Part shown: in pieces, positions 46,909-57,930 of the stretch
Layout: every line of letters starts with the position of its first letter
Numbering within the stretch: position 1 is the first letter of the stretch
Assembly (NCBI GenBank): GCA_019914995.1
Contig: JAFKAK010000438.1
Coordinates: forward strand, 1-64,000
Direction of reading: 5' to 3'
Length of the DNA: 64,000 nt
From: Acanthochlamys bracteata
Taxonomy: Eukaryota > Streptophyta > Magnoliopsida > Pandanales > Velloziaceae
Program-made: the position numbers and the translations under genes
Notes under the pieces: model-generated
The model's input: only the letters and a program-made list of their open reading frames with translations
The model's database searches: none
Told to the model about the DNA's origin: nothing

Positions 46909-47298
46909 ATGGACGATGAGTGCTCCATCTGCTATGAGGAGTACGCAGAACCAGATGCTACAGGCGACACTCACGTCACTGACAATGCCACACGTAACGG
47001 CTATGACCGCTGTCGAGAGCGAGCAGTCAGTTGCCTTGCGGTGCCGGGCACGCCTTCGGTCATAACTGCATCACAGTCTGGGTCGAAGTGCAGGTGCACT
47101 CCTTCCATCTCCCCGTGGATTCCTGTGGTCATACCTCTCGCTGTAACAGCAGTCACTGCCACCATCAACGACGCTGTGCCCGATGCTGGCCGGAAGCTTG
47201 AGCGCGACGTAAACTTCGTAGCTGGATACATGGCGGGGACGTTCAATCCGCATGATCCTGTCATGCGTGCGGCTGCTCGGCCGACTGTAATTGACTGA
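46909..47298 (+). CDS. RING-finger-like protein, frameshifted
   Basis: ATG 46,909 begins M-D-D-E-C-S-I-C-Y-E-E-Y, the first Cys pair (46,921-46,932) of a RING-type zinc finger. After a frame change the core L-P-C-G-A-G-H-A-F-G-H-N-C-I-T-V-W follows at 47,031-47,081. It matches the C-G-H-x-F-G-x-x-C-I-x-x-W pattern with one extra residue between the Cys and the first His. A final Cys pair may be the C-R-C near 47,093, back in the first frame. RING proteins are usually E3 ubiquitin ligases. The upstream part of the long frame (46,276-46,908) shows nothing of the sort, so the real gene start and any introns are unresolved. Confidence 0.5.
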   Translation: MDDECSICYEEYAEPDATGDTHVTDNATRNGYDRCRERAVSCLAVPGTPSVITASQSGSKCRCTPSISPWIPVVIPLAVTAVTATINDAVPDAGRKLERDVNFVAGYMAGTFNPHDPVMRAAARPTVID

Positions 47299-47690
47299 AA
47301 TCGTGGTTTGCCTGTGCCGATTCCATCCCTGAAGACATGCTTACTGCGCCTGGTGTTGATCTGGATCTTCCGGACGACCAGCTTTTTCGAACCAACGTTC
47401 GCTTACCTAATGGAGCAAATCCGCCCGGATCTTGCGGGGAAGTTTGATGAGGATTCTGAGAACGAGGGAGGTACCTGAGTGGACAGGGCAGTAAAAGACA
47501 AGAGGAATACCCACCAGTCTATGCGCGCTTTTCATTCCAGATTTCAGTTAAAGCCTTGAGTCAATAGGACGCCATGTTCATCTCACAGGGCTCATAATCT
47601 GGCCCGTTGTAATCAGCAACATTGCTCGATCGCACAGTTCAGCCTTCACATAGTATTCATGCACAATGTTCGAACCCACGTCTTTAAAAT

Positions 47691-48075
47691 CTATATAATA
47701 TGCACATCCAGTATCTCTCTCGCAAGCTCGTCTTGCTCACGTATTTCCATCCCCATTCTCAGCCTTCCCACATTCGCGACTCTTGGACCTACATCAGTTG
47801 CTTCCCCTTCGTTATCGCTATACGGCAAACCACTCAGATCGATGCTCGTCATTTTGAAGAACGCTTCGGATATCGACCTGGTTCGCTGTCTAGCTTCTGA
47901 GTCGGTAGCCGTATGCGGCGGCGGCACAACACTCATGGATATATTCCTGCAGCGCCTTGTTGCGCACGTGTAGACCCTCCTGGATGCGTTTTGTGGCTGC
48001 TGGAGTATACTTTATCGTTTAAGTGCGTATGAAGTGTCCGTACACCTGCTTATCTTCCGCACTGATCGGACCCAT
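47691..48075 (-). CDS. Small hypothetical protein, frameshifted
   Basis: ATG 48,075 leads into M-G-P-I-S-A-E-D-K-Q-V-Y. After an in-frame TAA near 48,020 the same frame reads T-P-A-A-T-K-R-I-Q-E-G-L-H-V-R-N-K-A-L-Q-E-Y. A neighbouring frame then continues through a polar part (47,691-47,936) ending in E-L-A-R-E-I-L-D-V-H-I-I. The composition and continuous helical pattern suggest a real gene of about 125 residues. No family is recognised. The TAA may be a sequence error or lie in an intron. Confidence 0.4.
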
Positions 48076-48215
48076 GCTGACTAATGAGTAATGGTTTGTA
48101 ACAGATGTTTATAGGTGAAGCGGGATAGTAGAAGAGTATGTAGGAGTCAGAGTACGCGAGCGTATATAGAAATAAAAACAATGAAAGATACCCGGAACAA
48201 GGAGTAACGACGTAA

Positions 48216-49300
48216 TTACAGGTGCGTAGACCGTTTCAGCTTCAGAGCTGCAGTCCTGTTCACATGCGTGTGTGCAGTACTGGAGTCATGCTGAGCCCAC
48301 GATGCGAGCCACTCCCAAACCTCAGAGACCATGCCCCTTGACTGCGCATGCCTGACCGCATGCTCACATAAAGACACACGCACAGCAACCCTTCCTCGGT
48401 CTGCTCTCAGGATCCATCTCTGGATATATTCCCAGGACCAACTCCCTCAACTTTTCACCTTCTGTTCTCCTGATACCCTTCTTGAGCTCCTTGTCCATCC
48501 GCTGCCTTTCTCTCGCACGCCCTTAGAGTCTTCATCGAAGCGCTCGTTAGGATGTCTTTGAGGACGCGGATGTCTGTTCGCAACCGGCGCTCGCGGTCGA
48601 GGTTCCCTGTCGAGCCCCCCCGGCATAAGGTCGCAAGTGGTAAAACTCAAAGGTGGAAGTAGTCGGCGATACAAGAGGGTGAAATGACGGGGAACATTGA
48701 TCTGATGGGGCGGGGGGTGTTGGTGGAGGAGACCTACATAGGGACATGTGGTTGTCTGCGAAGCGGTCGGTGCGCGATGCAGGTCGTCGTAGTCGTCAGT
48801 CAGGAAGTCGAAATCTTCATCAATAGAATCATTCACGTGTTGGTGGCTGGGAGTCGTGTCGGGCGTGAGGTCGATGACTGCATCGAGGCTTGCGCTGCGA
48901 AAGAAATCACTGGGCCGATGTCGATGTCATCGCCGGGTGCCCAGGATCGTCGTCTTGCTCACCTTGCGCAGTGTAGAAAAGATGAGCCACGAGTAAATTG
49001 GTTTTCCTCGTGAGCCGGGGTGGTAGATCGTAGGTAGGCGTGTCATTGTTTTTGTGGTGTGGTGGTGCCGGCGACGGGTACCTTTGGGAGTCACCGAAGA
49101 ACGCAGCTTCATGCTGATATGCCTCGCGGGTTTAGGTCGTTGGCCGGATCTGAAAGGGCATTGATATTCACCTTGCTTATATCGTCGAACAACGCCAAGT
49201 AGCCATCCTTCCCTTTCAGAATGCTCCTATGATCGCTCTCGTCTCCCACTTCCCAAATCTTGTGGCTTTGCGACGTTGCATAGCTCAACCCTTTCATCAT
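48216..49300 (-). CDS. Hypothetical acidic/proline-containing protein, frameshifted
   Basis: The gene runs from ATG 49,300 to TAA 48,216 with at least four frame changes. The N-terminal 60 residues (49,109-49,300) are free of stops and contain W-E-V-G-D-E-S-D-H-R-S. The middle (48,840-49,100) has D-L-P-P-R-L-T-R-K. Next is an acidic patch, D-E-D-F-D-F-L-T-D-D-Y-D-D, at 48,785-48,825. The C-terminus (48,218-48,400) has S-E-V-W-E-W-L-A-S-W-A-Q. I do not recognise a domain. Low-complexity, acidic composition without a signal peptide suggests an intracellular, perhaps nuclear, protein (weak inference). Confidence 0.45.
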
Positions 49301-49727
49301 CCCAATTTTCGGACGGTCACGCTGTTAGAGGATGCGCCAGGTGCCGATACAATCATGGTAGTATGCAATGCATGTGGTGGTTGAAGGCTGCACAGACCCA
49401 CGTTGACAGCTCAGTGTTTGCTTTGCATATGCGATGTGATAAAGCAGGTCCCATCTGTGCCGGACAGAAATGTCAATTTTGCACAGCTCGTGGAGCCACA
49501 GGTAATACCGTATGCCGGAAGTGATGTGGTGCCCGTGTCGGGCGATTGGTGTGACTGGCCGTGCGCCTCTTGAGCAACAACGATTGAAAAGGAAACAGAG
49601 GTGCGAAACGTGCCAAAGTTAAGCTTGAGCCTGCAGCCATTGCTGTCCTCGAAATTCACGATTGGTAAGTTGAACCTTAGATTCAACAACGCATTGAAGT
49701 CGTGGATGCCTCTCCACCAGGCCCTGC

Positions 49728-51323
49728 TCAAACTCCCACGTGATCGCCTCTATACCCACTTTCGCGGATCCTCTTGAGCACCCAGAGTTCCAGGTTGCCT
49801 ATCTTGTTGCCCTGTCCCACCGCCTCGGGACCTTTTCCCTCAGAAGAAGTCGTATGCATCTTGATACCCGACCTTCCACCCATTCTCATATCGCCAGTAT
49901 TCGGACGGCGTATTTGGGAGCAAGATGGTCGTAACAGGCGTGGTGCTGGTCGACTGCTTTGTACATGCGCTCATCCATGCGGTTACAGGCGCACTCCAGC
50001 AGGCCGAGGATGTTCTGCTGGGGATAAAGGCGTGGCGGAGAGGGAAGATGAAGCGATTCCGAGGGTCCGATTGTGCTGAAGCCCCATTCGCCACCTGGCA
50101 TCCAGTCCATCTTCCAGGTCCAGAAGAAGGCGCCTCCGGTGCGTTGCTGGTATCTTAGAGATTGTTCTGCGCCAAGATCTTGACCAGGTCTTCTTTAGGG
50201 GTCTCGCCCAGTTTGTCCCAGAGTCGGGCGAAAGGACGTTGGAATATTCGCCGACAATCACTTGTACAGCGCCGCGATCGGTCACGATCCTCTGCCATCA
50301 AGTTCCGTTAGCTTGGTCAGGACGTCTTTGATGATGTCTTGAGGTGGCTTTTTGTCGGCTTCGGTGAAGCACCAATACATGTGTGTATCAATTATGACAG
50401 GGTTCACCGGTTTGATAGGAAATGCGACGTTCTTCTTCAATGAGTATACGACTGCTCTTCTGAGGTCCCAGGCATCGGAGATGACGATGGGAAGGCTGGT
50501 GTCGATTTGCAGAGACGCCATCATGGCCTCATCGTACCAATCATATATAGTCTCGCTGTTCTTCTCAGGCTCGTTGACAGGGAAAGGCCAACGTGGTGGA
50601 GTCCTGCAGCCGATTCTCGCGCGACAAATTCAGCACATCAATTCGAGTTTTGCGATTGAACGCAGAAGCGAAGAATTGCGCGATACCGCTGTTGGTACCC
50701 GAGTGATCGTTAGTATTCGCGCCACCGGGAAGGCCATGGAGGTCGAGCAACACGCCAACGTTCTGCGCACGTAATCGGGAGATGAGCGTACGAATACTTA
50801 GCCCAGGCAGCAGAGTAAACATGAGCAAAGGCTCGAAAGGTGTGCCTTTGGTGAACGCATCTCCAGGTAAATCCCAGTAGCCGATAGGCAGGCGGATCGT
50901 AGTGCCTGGCTGTTGTCAGAAAGATGCAATTACGCGACACAGACAATGATCCAAATGGGCACATTTGTACTATTATATTTACTGACCCTTTGCATCATTT
51001 TCAGCCACGCGATGTCCCAAAGTAACGACATGTCAGCGTTTGTCGAAAGTGTTGGTGATTTGCTGACACGCACTCGTCAGAACCGCGCTCTCCCAAGCCG
51101 TTTCGAAAAGTTTCTTCGTGTGATCCGCTCCAACCCTCGCGACCCATGCTTGACAGCCTCCAGCTCGCTCGATCCCCGTAGTCCCTTGAGGGAATCGAGA
51201 AGGCGACAACCATCGCTCGAGGACATACACAGGCCAGATTCGTAGCGTGGTGGTAGCGATAGCGGAGAATATCAAGTGCCGAAGGGCCTTGGATAGTGGG
51301 CGTAGGTCCGCCTGGGAAGACAT
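49728..51323 (-). CDS. GH5 family glycoside hydrolase (exo-beta-1,3-glucanase-like), frameshifted
   Basis: ATG 51,323 opens the frame. No clear signal peptide is seen, but the region is frameshifted. Early words are V-L-E-R-W-L-S-P-S near 51,210 and R-L-P-I-G-Y-W-D-L-P-G-D-A-F near 50,890, both standard for fungal GH5 glucanases. L-D-L-H-G-L-P-G-G-A-N follows near 50,745. The acid/base Glu is in V-N-E-P-E-K (N-E-P at 50,575-50,567). D-T-H-M-Y-W-C-F lies near 50,385, the nucleophile Glu is in G-E-Y-S-N at 50,249-50,247, and F-W-T-W-K-M-D-W near 50,110. The end Y-R-G-D-H-V-G-V stops at 49,728. One intron probably lies in 50,900-51,050. Hydrolysis of beta-glucan, by a retaining mechanism, is the expected activity; whether the wall target is fungal or plant is open. 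Confidence 0.88.
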
Positions 51324-52583
51324 GCCGCTCAATCCACTGCTTTCGACGACGGTGTAAGCAGGCTCGATGTTTTCAAGCTGATAATGGCTTTGATTTTCTC
51401 TTCTCAGAAGATGGCTGTGGGGGTTCTACAAGATCTGCGTTGAACGGCTTTGCGCCTTACCAATGAAGCCCTTCATGCTGAATGTCAGAAGCTGGGTCCT
51501 GTGCTTGCAGAGTGGTTCAGTACTACGCCCGGCAGCGAGTAGGAAATTGCAAGTACGATGAAGGTCGAGGCAGAGACCGAAGCGCGAAGAGGATACTAGC
51601 AGGCTTGACAAGAACTGCTGAAGGTTTGATGAGGTCAGTCTCGGAGGTAAGAGACGCGATGGAAAATAGACTTGACAGTGAACTTGGATGGCGCAGCAGA
51701 AGCCGTATTAGCTCGACAGCGGCGTCCAGATGGGCGCATTTTGCTTCTTAGCGTGACGTACTCCCAAGCAGGAACGGGGTTTTATGCAGTACGGGCAATC
51801 AGCTTACAGCCTTTAGTGGAAGCACACGTCGATGATGTCGTCTTTTCCGACTGACCGGCTCTGGTGTCAGCCCGCCTGTCTGTCAACCAAATTCACACTC
51901 GACGGTTCTAGTAGATCTCCAAGTGCTAACAACGGTGGAACGGATGGTTGAGTTCCTGCAGATGGTTGCCAGACAGTCTGCCCTGTCAGTCTGCCCCCTG
52001 CCCCGCGCGTTTCTGTCGCCTGGTATCGACCGTCTGCTTCAGTTTCTGGATGCTGTGTCACGATGCGCTTGAGACTCCTCGCACGGCCATCGCGCAGCAT
52101 GATCGAGTGCACGCAGTTTAGGGCCGCATCACGCCGCATCACGCCGCATCACGCCCCATCCAGCTCGTGGAGAGCGGAACAGACACAGCCACAGGAGCCA
52201 CAGGAGCAGTGGGGCGCTCACGAGATGGAGGCTGGGGGCGATGCGGCAGCTAGCCATATCGGGACTCGCTTGAGGTCAGAGGTCGGAGTGTGGTCTGTTC
52301 CGTCCCGACTCACGGTCGAGCTGCAACACCACGCGACTCCGCAAACACGATTCCACCACACTCATACGCCGCGTCTGCTATTCTACACATCGCGTCTGCT
52401 GTTCTCAACTCTCTCGCCAATTGAACAGCTCGCGCCCGAAACTCCTTTTCTCTCTCCTCTTTCCGTCCCGACCGTGTGCAGAAGGCGCGTCCCGCCGCTC
52501 CTGCTCCATTGGTTCCCTCTCACACGCGCGCCTTCCCCAAAGTCGCGCTCTCACCTTCCGTTCCCCCGCCAGCATCCCACGCC
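51324..52583. other. Divergent intergenic stretch with a short tandem repeat
   Basis: This separates the divergently read GH5-like and Whi5-like genes and should hold both promoters. A 10-base unit (GCCGCATCAC) is repeated about four times at 52,122-52,157. Open frames here carry no motif. Confidence 0.5.
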
Positions 52584-53693
52584 ATGTCGGCCTCGCACGC
52601 CAACAGCCCTTCTACGGGCACTCCCCGCCGCATCCTCGGCGATTCACACGCAAGGCGCTGAACACGCCCTCGCACCGCGCCGACCCGTCCGAACGCGCGC
52701 GAACTCAAAGCCCGCTGAAGCAGATGCAGACGCTCTCACCCCAGCTCTTTGGTGGCAAGGAGAACGCCGCAACAGCGCCACGAAGGGCAGAAGAGGAGCA
52801 TATATGAAGTGGACGGTGCAGGCGTGTCGAGGACGCGAAGGGCAGGGGCGGAGGAAGCACGGCAGGAAAGATTGGATTGAGCGCGGCTGCATTGCGCCTT
52901 CACGGTAGCGTGCATCCCAAGCCCGACGCGTCAGTCACGTAGCTAACCAACCCTAGGTCAGCACCACCGTCGACGTCCAAGTACCAGGATCCCCACCGAG
53001 CGCAACACGCCAACACCTTTTTGAACCGGAACTGCTGCCCCGGTGGTCAACCTCAGAGGACACACAGGGCAGCAACAACTCCTTTTCCGCATTGATTCAC
53101 TGCGATCTATGCGCCAGCCAGAACAGCGTACAAGCGCGCCGCCATCTCGCGCCCCATCACCACCCTCGCCTGTGGAGGAGGAAAAGAAGTCGCGAGCGGA
53201 ACTGCTGCGCACGAGACCAGGCTTTGGCATCTACAAGGTCAAGACGAATCAAGTGGAGCGCGGCACCCGGAGATCATCTCTACTTGGGAGTCATCGTTCG
53301 CCGAAGCAGCAGACGCGTCCACTTCCATGGCTACAGCATTCTCTGGCGACTCGAGAGACGTGCACCAAGTACCCAATGTCAACATCTCACCTGTCCGCCC
53401 AGACCCACAGCCCGTCTTCATAAAGGCAAACCTAGACCCTTTCCGTCCCATCGGCAATTTGAAGCTCACGCCCGCGCCGTTCTCCTGCCCTGCAACCTCC
53501 TCCCGTATATTACACGAATACGACATGCCCTCGTCGCCGCCACAAGTCGTCTCCAGAACAACTCAGATCGCCCGTAAATCAAAGCCCAGGGTCAGAGAAG
53601 GCGGAGGGGAGACTTAAGAGACGGCAGCGCACAGAGTGGGCTGAGGAAGATGCAGAGGTTCCAAGATGGCGAGCTGGCGAGCTCAGCGGTTAA
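52584..53693 (+). CDS. Whi5/Nrm1-like G1/S transcriptional repressor candidate, frameshifted
   Basis: ATG 52,584 gives a Ser/Pro-rich N-terminus with T-P-R-R-I-L-G-D, followed by many S-P/T-P sites (S-P-L-K, L-S-P-Q-L-F), as in CDK targets. The key motif is L-L-R-T-R-P-G-F-G-I-Y-K-V-K-T-N-Q at 53,201-53,251, matching the short GTB-type box of the Whi5/Nrm1 family that binds the SBF/MBF transcription factors. The C-terminal half has D-P-F-R-P-I-G-N-L-K-L-T-P near 53,440 and S-S-P-P-Q-V-V near 53,540, and most likely ends at TAA 53,693 after a frameshift. At least five indels occur. The expected role is to hold back G1/S transcription until phosphorylated. Identification rests on one short motif plus composition, hence moderate confidence. 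Confidence 0.6.
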
Positions 53694-54788
53694 GGGCAAC
53701 GCTGCGAAAGGCTGATGCGGTTGATGGCTGGGAGGCGGTAGTACAAGCTTCTCGTGCTGTGGCGTGTCATGATGGGAGGATACGACCGGCAGATACGACC
53801 GGCAGAACCAAGACGCATGGGCAGGGAGCATGCTTCAGAGAATCATAGATCATTATCTTAATTATTGCTGATGAAAGCGTACATTGGTATTCATACTCCC
53901 CACTGTTCCTTCGGAACGTCTGTGACGATGTACAGGAGGCACGCGAATGGAGTTGATCCCATCCCGCCAACAACTCCAGTCACTTCTCCTCCACTTCCCA
54001 AGGTCTGAATCAGGGTTTCTCGAGCATGTCAGGGAATGGTAATGCTACATACGTCGGTACACGAACAAGCGTTCTGTCAAAACCAGCATGCACTCTATTT
54101 CTGTCAAAGACCAGCATGCACTCTACAAGAGCTGCCGAGTACCACGCACAGCAGAAGTTCAACGACTATAGACGACCTACAAAGTGTCTCATCTTGGTAT
54201 ATCATATACCCCAAGCTTGGTCTGCATTGACTCAACTCGCATATACTTTCCATTTCCCCATGGCGTCCATCCCACATCACGCAAACTGCCTAAGAGACTT
54301 ACACGGTTCCCTGGCGCAAAAAGGCGTACCAGGCTCCCCCCATTCGCCTGTGACGGAGTATGATCCTGTGGATTACCTCCTCTTGCATCCCCCTATACAC
54401 CGTCTTGACCCGCGTTCGCGCCGTTGGGCTGTGGTTCAGACGCTGGCTTCTTACACCTACTAAGCTGGACGAATTTATCGCGAAGGGCGCGGCCCCTGGG
54501 AGACATGAGTACAGGGTCAGCGGTGCCATGCTGCCTGTAGTACATACAGCCTTCGTTGCCCCAGCGCAACCGCTCGGTTGCGCACCAGATAAAAGCAACG
54601 GCACGAAGCATCTCAGAGCGCGCGCACAAAGGGCTCCTCGTGTCGTCTCCGCTAGCTCTTTTCAACATTTGGGATAGCCGTCGTACACGTACGAAGCAAT
54701 CCGACCGAACAGTTGACAGCGCAATGGGCGCGAATCGACAGAAGGCTTTCTCCGAAGTGCAGAAAAATTCAGCCTTTCCGGATGTCTT
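53694..54788. other. Convergent intergenic stretch with a 27-bp duplication
   Basis: It lies between the 3' ends of the Whi5-like gene and the Zn2Cys6 gene. TCTGTCAAA followed by ACCAGCATGCACTCTA occurs twice at 54,074-54,126, and GATACGACCGGCA is doubled near 53,779-53,804. Open frames (for example 54,026-54,463) show no motif. Confidence 0.5.
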
Positions 54789-57494
54789 TCAATGACTGGC
54801 CAAGTGACCCTTTAGCTCGGCAAACTCAAATCCCAACTCGCTGGATCCAGGATGTCGAATTAGACAATCCAGGCTCGGTTGTACCTGGAACAACTGCCAC
54901 ATCATGTCGTCTTGCCAAGGTTCCTTCATCAATCCGACCGCTTCCGTGTACCCCCTTCCCATGACCTCTAGATCTTTATTTTCCGGCGTCGTCCTCGTCC
55001 GCTGTGCTGGACGCGACAGCAGGCTGCCGCTCTAGTATGACAGCGGGGTGGGGTGGGGGTGCACGATGGGTCGGCAAAGAGCCAACAGTGTGTTGCATAG
55101 TCTCCGAAGTCGCTCGATGTTTTTTTCTCAATGAGGGCGAGGACACGCTGTCGACAACGTCTTGGAGGAGCTGGAAGTCGTGTGTCGGAGGTGCCCACTA
55201 CGTTACAAAAGAGTACGAAGGGAGCCAGCGGGTATGAGAGAATGGTCCTACAAGTCAAGGTTAGCGATGCTAACCCGGTCCATGACATGTAGACAGGGAG
55301 AGCAGGTCCGCGCGCTGCAGAGTTAAGGGCGGTAGCGTGTGCGCGGTTGCTAGTTGTGGAGAGAGGGTGGTGGGCGTCGTTCGATCCGTCCGAAAGAGGG
55401 TGGGCTCACCAGGCAAGATAAGGACTATATTCCTCGAGAAAAATGGTCCCTGCTGTTTGGCGAGTCCTGTATCACTTTCACGCACTGCAGCGCTCGCCGC
55501 GCGGCATAAAGACATTTCTCGCGCTCCGGAGACGCAAAAACAGACGGTGTTGCTGGGCGGTGGACTGCTGTCAGCGTTGAGAAGAATTTGAACTCGAGGC
55601 TGTGCCAGTGTAGTTGGTAATCTGGACTATCAACAGCACCGAGCCTGGCACGGGCCTGTCGCATCACGAATCAGTCACTTTAGGGTATGCGAGGTAAAGA
55701 AGCGGACGGTGGGGCTTACCTGCTCGATGGTGAGGTATATATCGTCCATTTTCGGCGGCGCAGCTCGTCGACTTGCGGCTCCGTCTCCGCCTTCTCCATC
55801 TCTCTGCTGACCGGCCAACGTCAACTCCAATATTTTACCGTGAATGGGTACGAGCTCTAGCATCACGGAAGCGAAAATGGCCATGGGGTTGTCCGGGCTG
55901 TACGATACTAGCGGGAGGCCATCGGGACGTGGAGAGGCGGCAGGAAGTTGGACGGAGCAAGAGGAGGCTCATGACCCGATCGAAGTGGTAGCACCATGCG
56001 ACAGCTGCGTATATCTCTTGGTCCTGTTCTCCCTTCGTTTTGGAGAGCTGAGGTTCGAGATGTTATGGTAGCCGAGTGCGACGAGCGTTCGTGAGGCGTA
56101 GGCGGTGAGGTTCCCAGCTCTGCGAGTTGCCGACAATGTACATCAGGATGGCCTAGAGACACATCGTAAATCATTGGTAGCTCTACCCATGTACACGGTT
56201 AGGAGAGGGGTGTATGGGAGACTTCCAACCGCCTGGGTGAAAGCTTGGGCGGGATACAAGGCAAATACACACGAAACGCAGAACGCACCCCAGTCAACAG
56301 CGCCTGCAGCAACAACAAACTCGGAGGCGCCATGAAGCTCACGGCATCCAATGCTGTAGCGCCGCGCTCAAATCACCTTAACTGCATCTCCTTAACATGC
56401 TCCCTAATCTTCCGGATTCTTAGGCGCATGTAATTGGCTTGCGTAAAGGCTCAGTCCGGCTTTGAAATGCACGATTACCTTGCATAGGTTCAGCATGCAT
56501 TCATCGCGGTGCCCTCTAGAAGCGTAAGCGCCATTCTCTCCAGCGCTTTCGGTGGAATATGATCCAGCAGAAACAATTGCATATCCGGTCTGTCCCTGTC
56601 ACGCTCGCTCTGTTGGCCTACGTCTCGTCAGTTCGTATTCATACTCCTCCTGTCTTTCCTCGGCTGTGACATCTTCTCTTTCACATCTATACTTCTCTCC
56701 AAGGCCACTGCTTACTCACAACAACCAACTGCACCAGCTCTCCCTTCGCAAAGTCCGTCGGCTTTTTCAATTTCCACGTCTCTTCTTCCACATTGCTTGA
56801 AGGCTTGCGAAAGCTGATCAATAAACGCGATTGCCGTCTCGAACACTGTCCGCTGATGCGCAGCTGGGACTCGTTGAATGAGAGCTCCTTCTCAATATGA
56901 TCGCGGGCCCCGCCATTCCGATGTAGTTGCAAAGTCAGAGTCGGCGGTAGAGCAGCTCGCCAGCCCCAGTCGAAGGCCGGTCAGTTCTGGCACGCTTGGA
57001 CGGCCTGGGCGAGATATGATCCCCTGCATTCGCTCCTGTAGAAGTTTTCGAGATGGTAGTGCCCGACGTAGGAGTTGAGATAGGAGCTTCACCCTGCGCC
57101 TGCGCCTGCGGGCTGTGATCTAACCACTTCCTCAAGGCTTGCCAGTTTCTCCATCAGAGCTTGAATCTTATCATTTCTACGCACATGCGTGAGCAAGCAT
57201 TGTATTCGTCCGCCATCATCGTCCGTACGTTTTGGGCCTCGGTTGAGGCGTGCGCTTCTGACGGCTGCGTATACATTGCACATTCGCGCTCACAGTTTCT
57301 GCATGGGTCCTGGCGGTCGCATTTGACCTAAAAATTGCTTGAGTATCAGTAAATGAACATTGTTCTGGGTGGACGGATATACCTTCCTTTGAGTGGCACA
57401 AATCGCACGGGGGTACCGCCGTGTAGAGCCCACTGTTCCTCTGGCATCGTGAGTTGATGTGCAGGTGAGAGGTATGAGGGTCGGACATCCACAT
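54789..57494 (-). CDS. Zn(II)2Cys6 transcription factor with fungal-specific middle domain, frameshifted
   Basis: ATG 57,494 precedes the zinc cluster. C-D-L-C-H-S-K is followed by an intron (57,382-57,328) and V-K-C-D-R-Q-D-P-C-R-N-C-E-R-E-C. One extra G next to the donor breaks the frame. A short coiled-coil linker has K-I-Q-A-L-M-E-K-L-A-S-L-E-E near 57,165. The middle domain shows W-C-Y-H-F-D-R-V-M-S near 55,990, D-N-P-M-A-I-F-A-S-V-M-L-E near 55,885, E-F-K-F-F-S-T-L near 55,590 and L-S-Y-P-L-A-P-F-V-L-F-C-N-V-V near 55,230. The C-terminus ends at TGA 54,789 after L-K-G-H-L-A-S-H. The last two zinc ligands are only three residues apart, against the usual six or more. At least six indels and several introns are likely. 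The target genes are unknown. Confidence 0.88.
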
Positions 57495-57930
57495 TTGCTG
57501 TTTTATGTATCACATGATTAGTGGAGGAAAGAACGTGGTCCAGAAGCAATGCTTTGGGAGGGACGACGTGCTTTTTTGGTCGGGGTGCCAAGGATTCCGA
57601 GACCGAGCGGAATCACGGCCATGGGCCAGTGAGGGTCTGCACCATAGATCTCAATCATTGTTAGTGGAAGTTGTTATACGAAGAAATTGGATGGGAGGCC
57701 TTTAAACCAGCAAAGAAATCCGGATCTGTAACTTTTTCTTAGTGATTTGCATGTAATCGAATGAATAGAGGATGGTTAGCCAGCACACAGCGAATTATCG
57801 TGAGGAAATAGATCGGACAAGCAGACGTTAAAATGCGCATCTATGTAGAGATTACTACAGTATCGTACACTTAATATCATCCACTCCCTATCTCTAATAA
57901 ATTCAGACCCTGGCATTTCCTAGCACAGCT

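Noticed and set aside
54026..54463. 145-codon plus-strand frame in the convergent spacer
   Set aside because: It includes the direct duplication and has no motif; probably chance.
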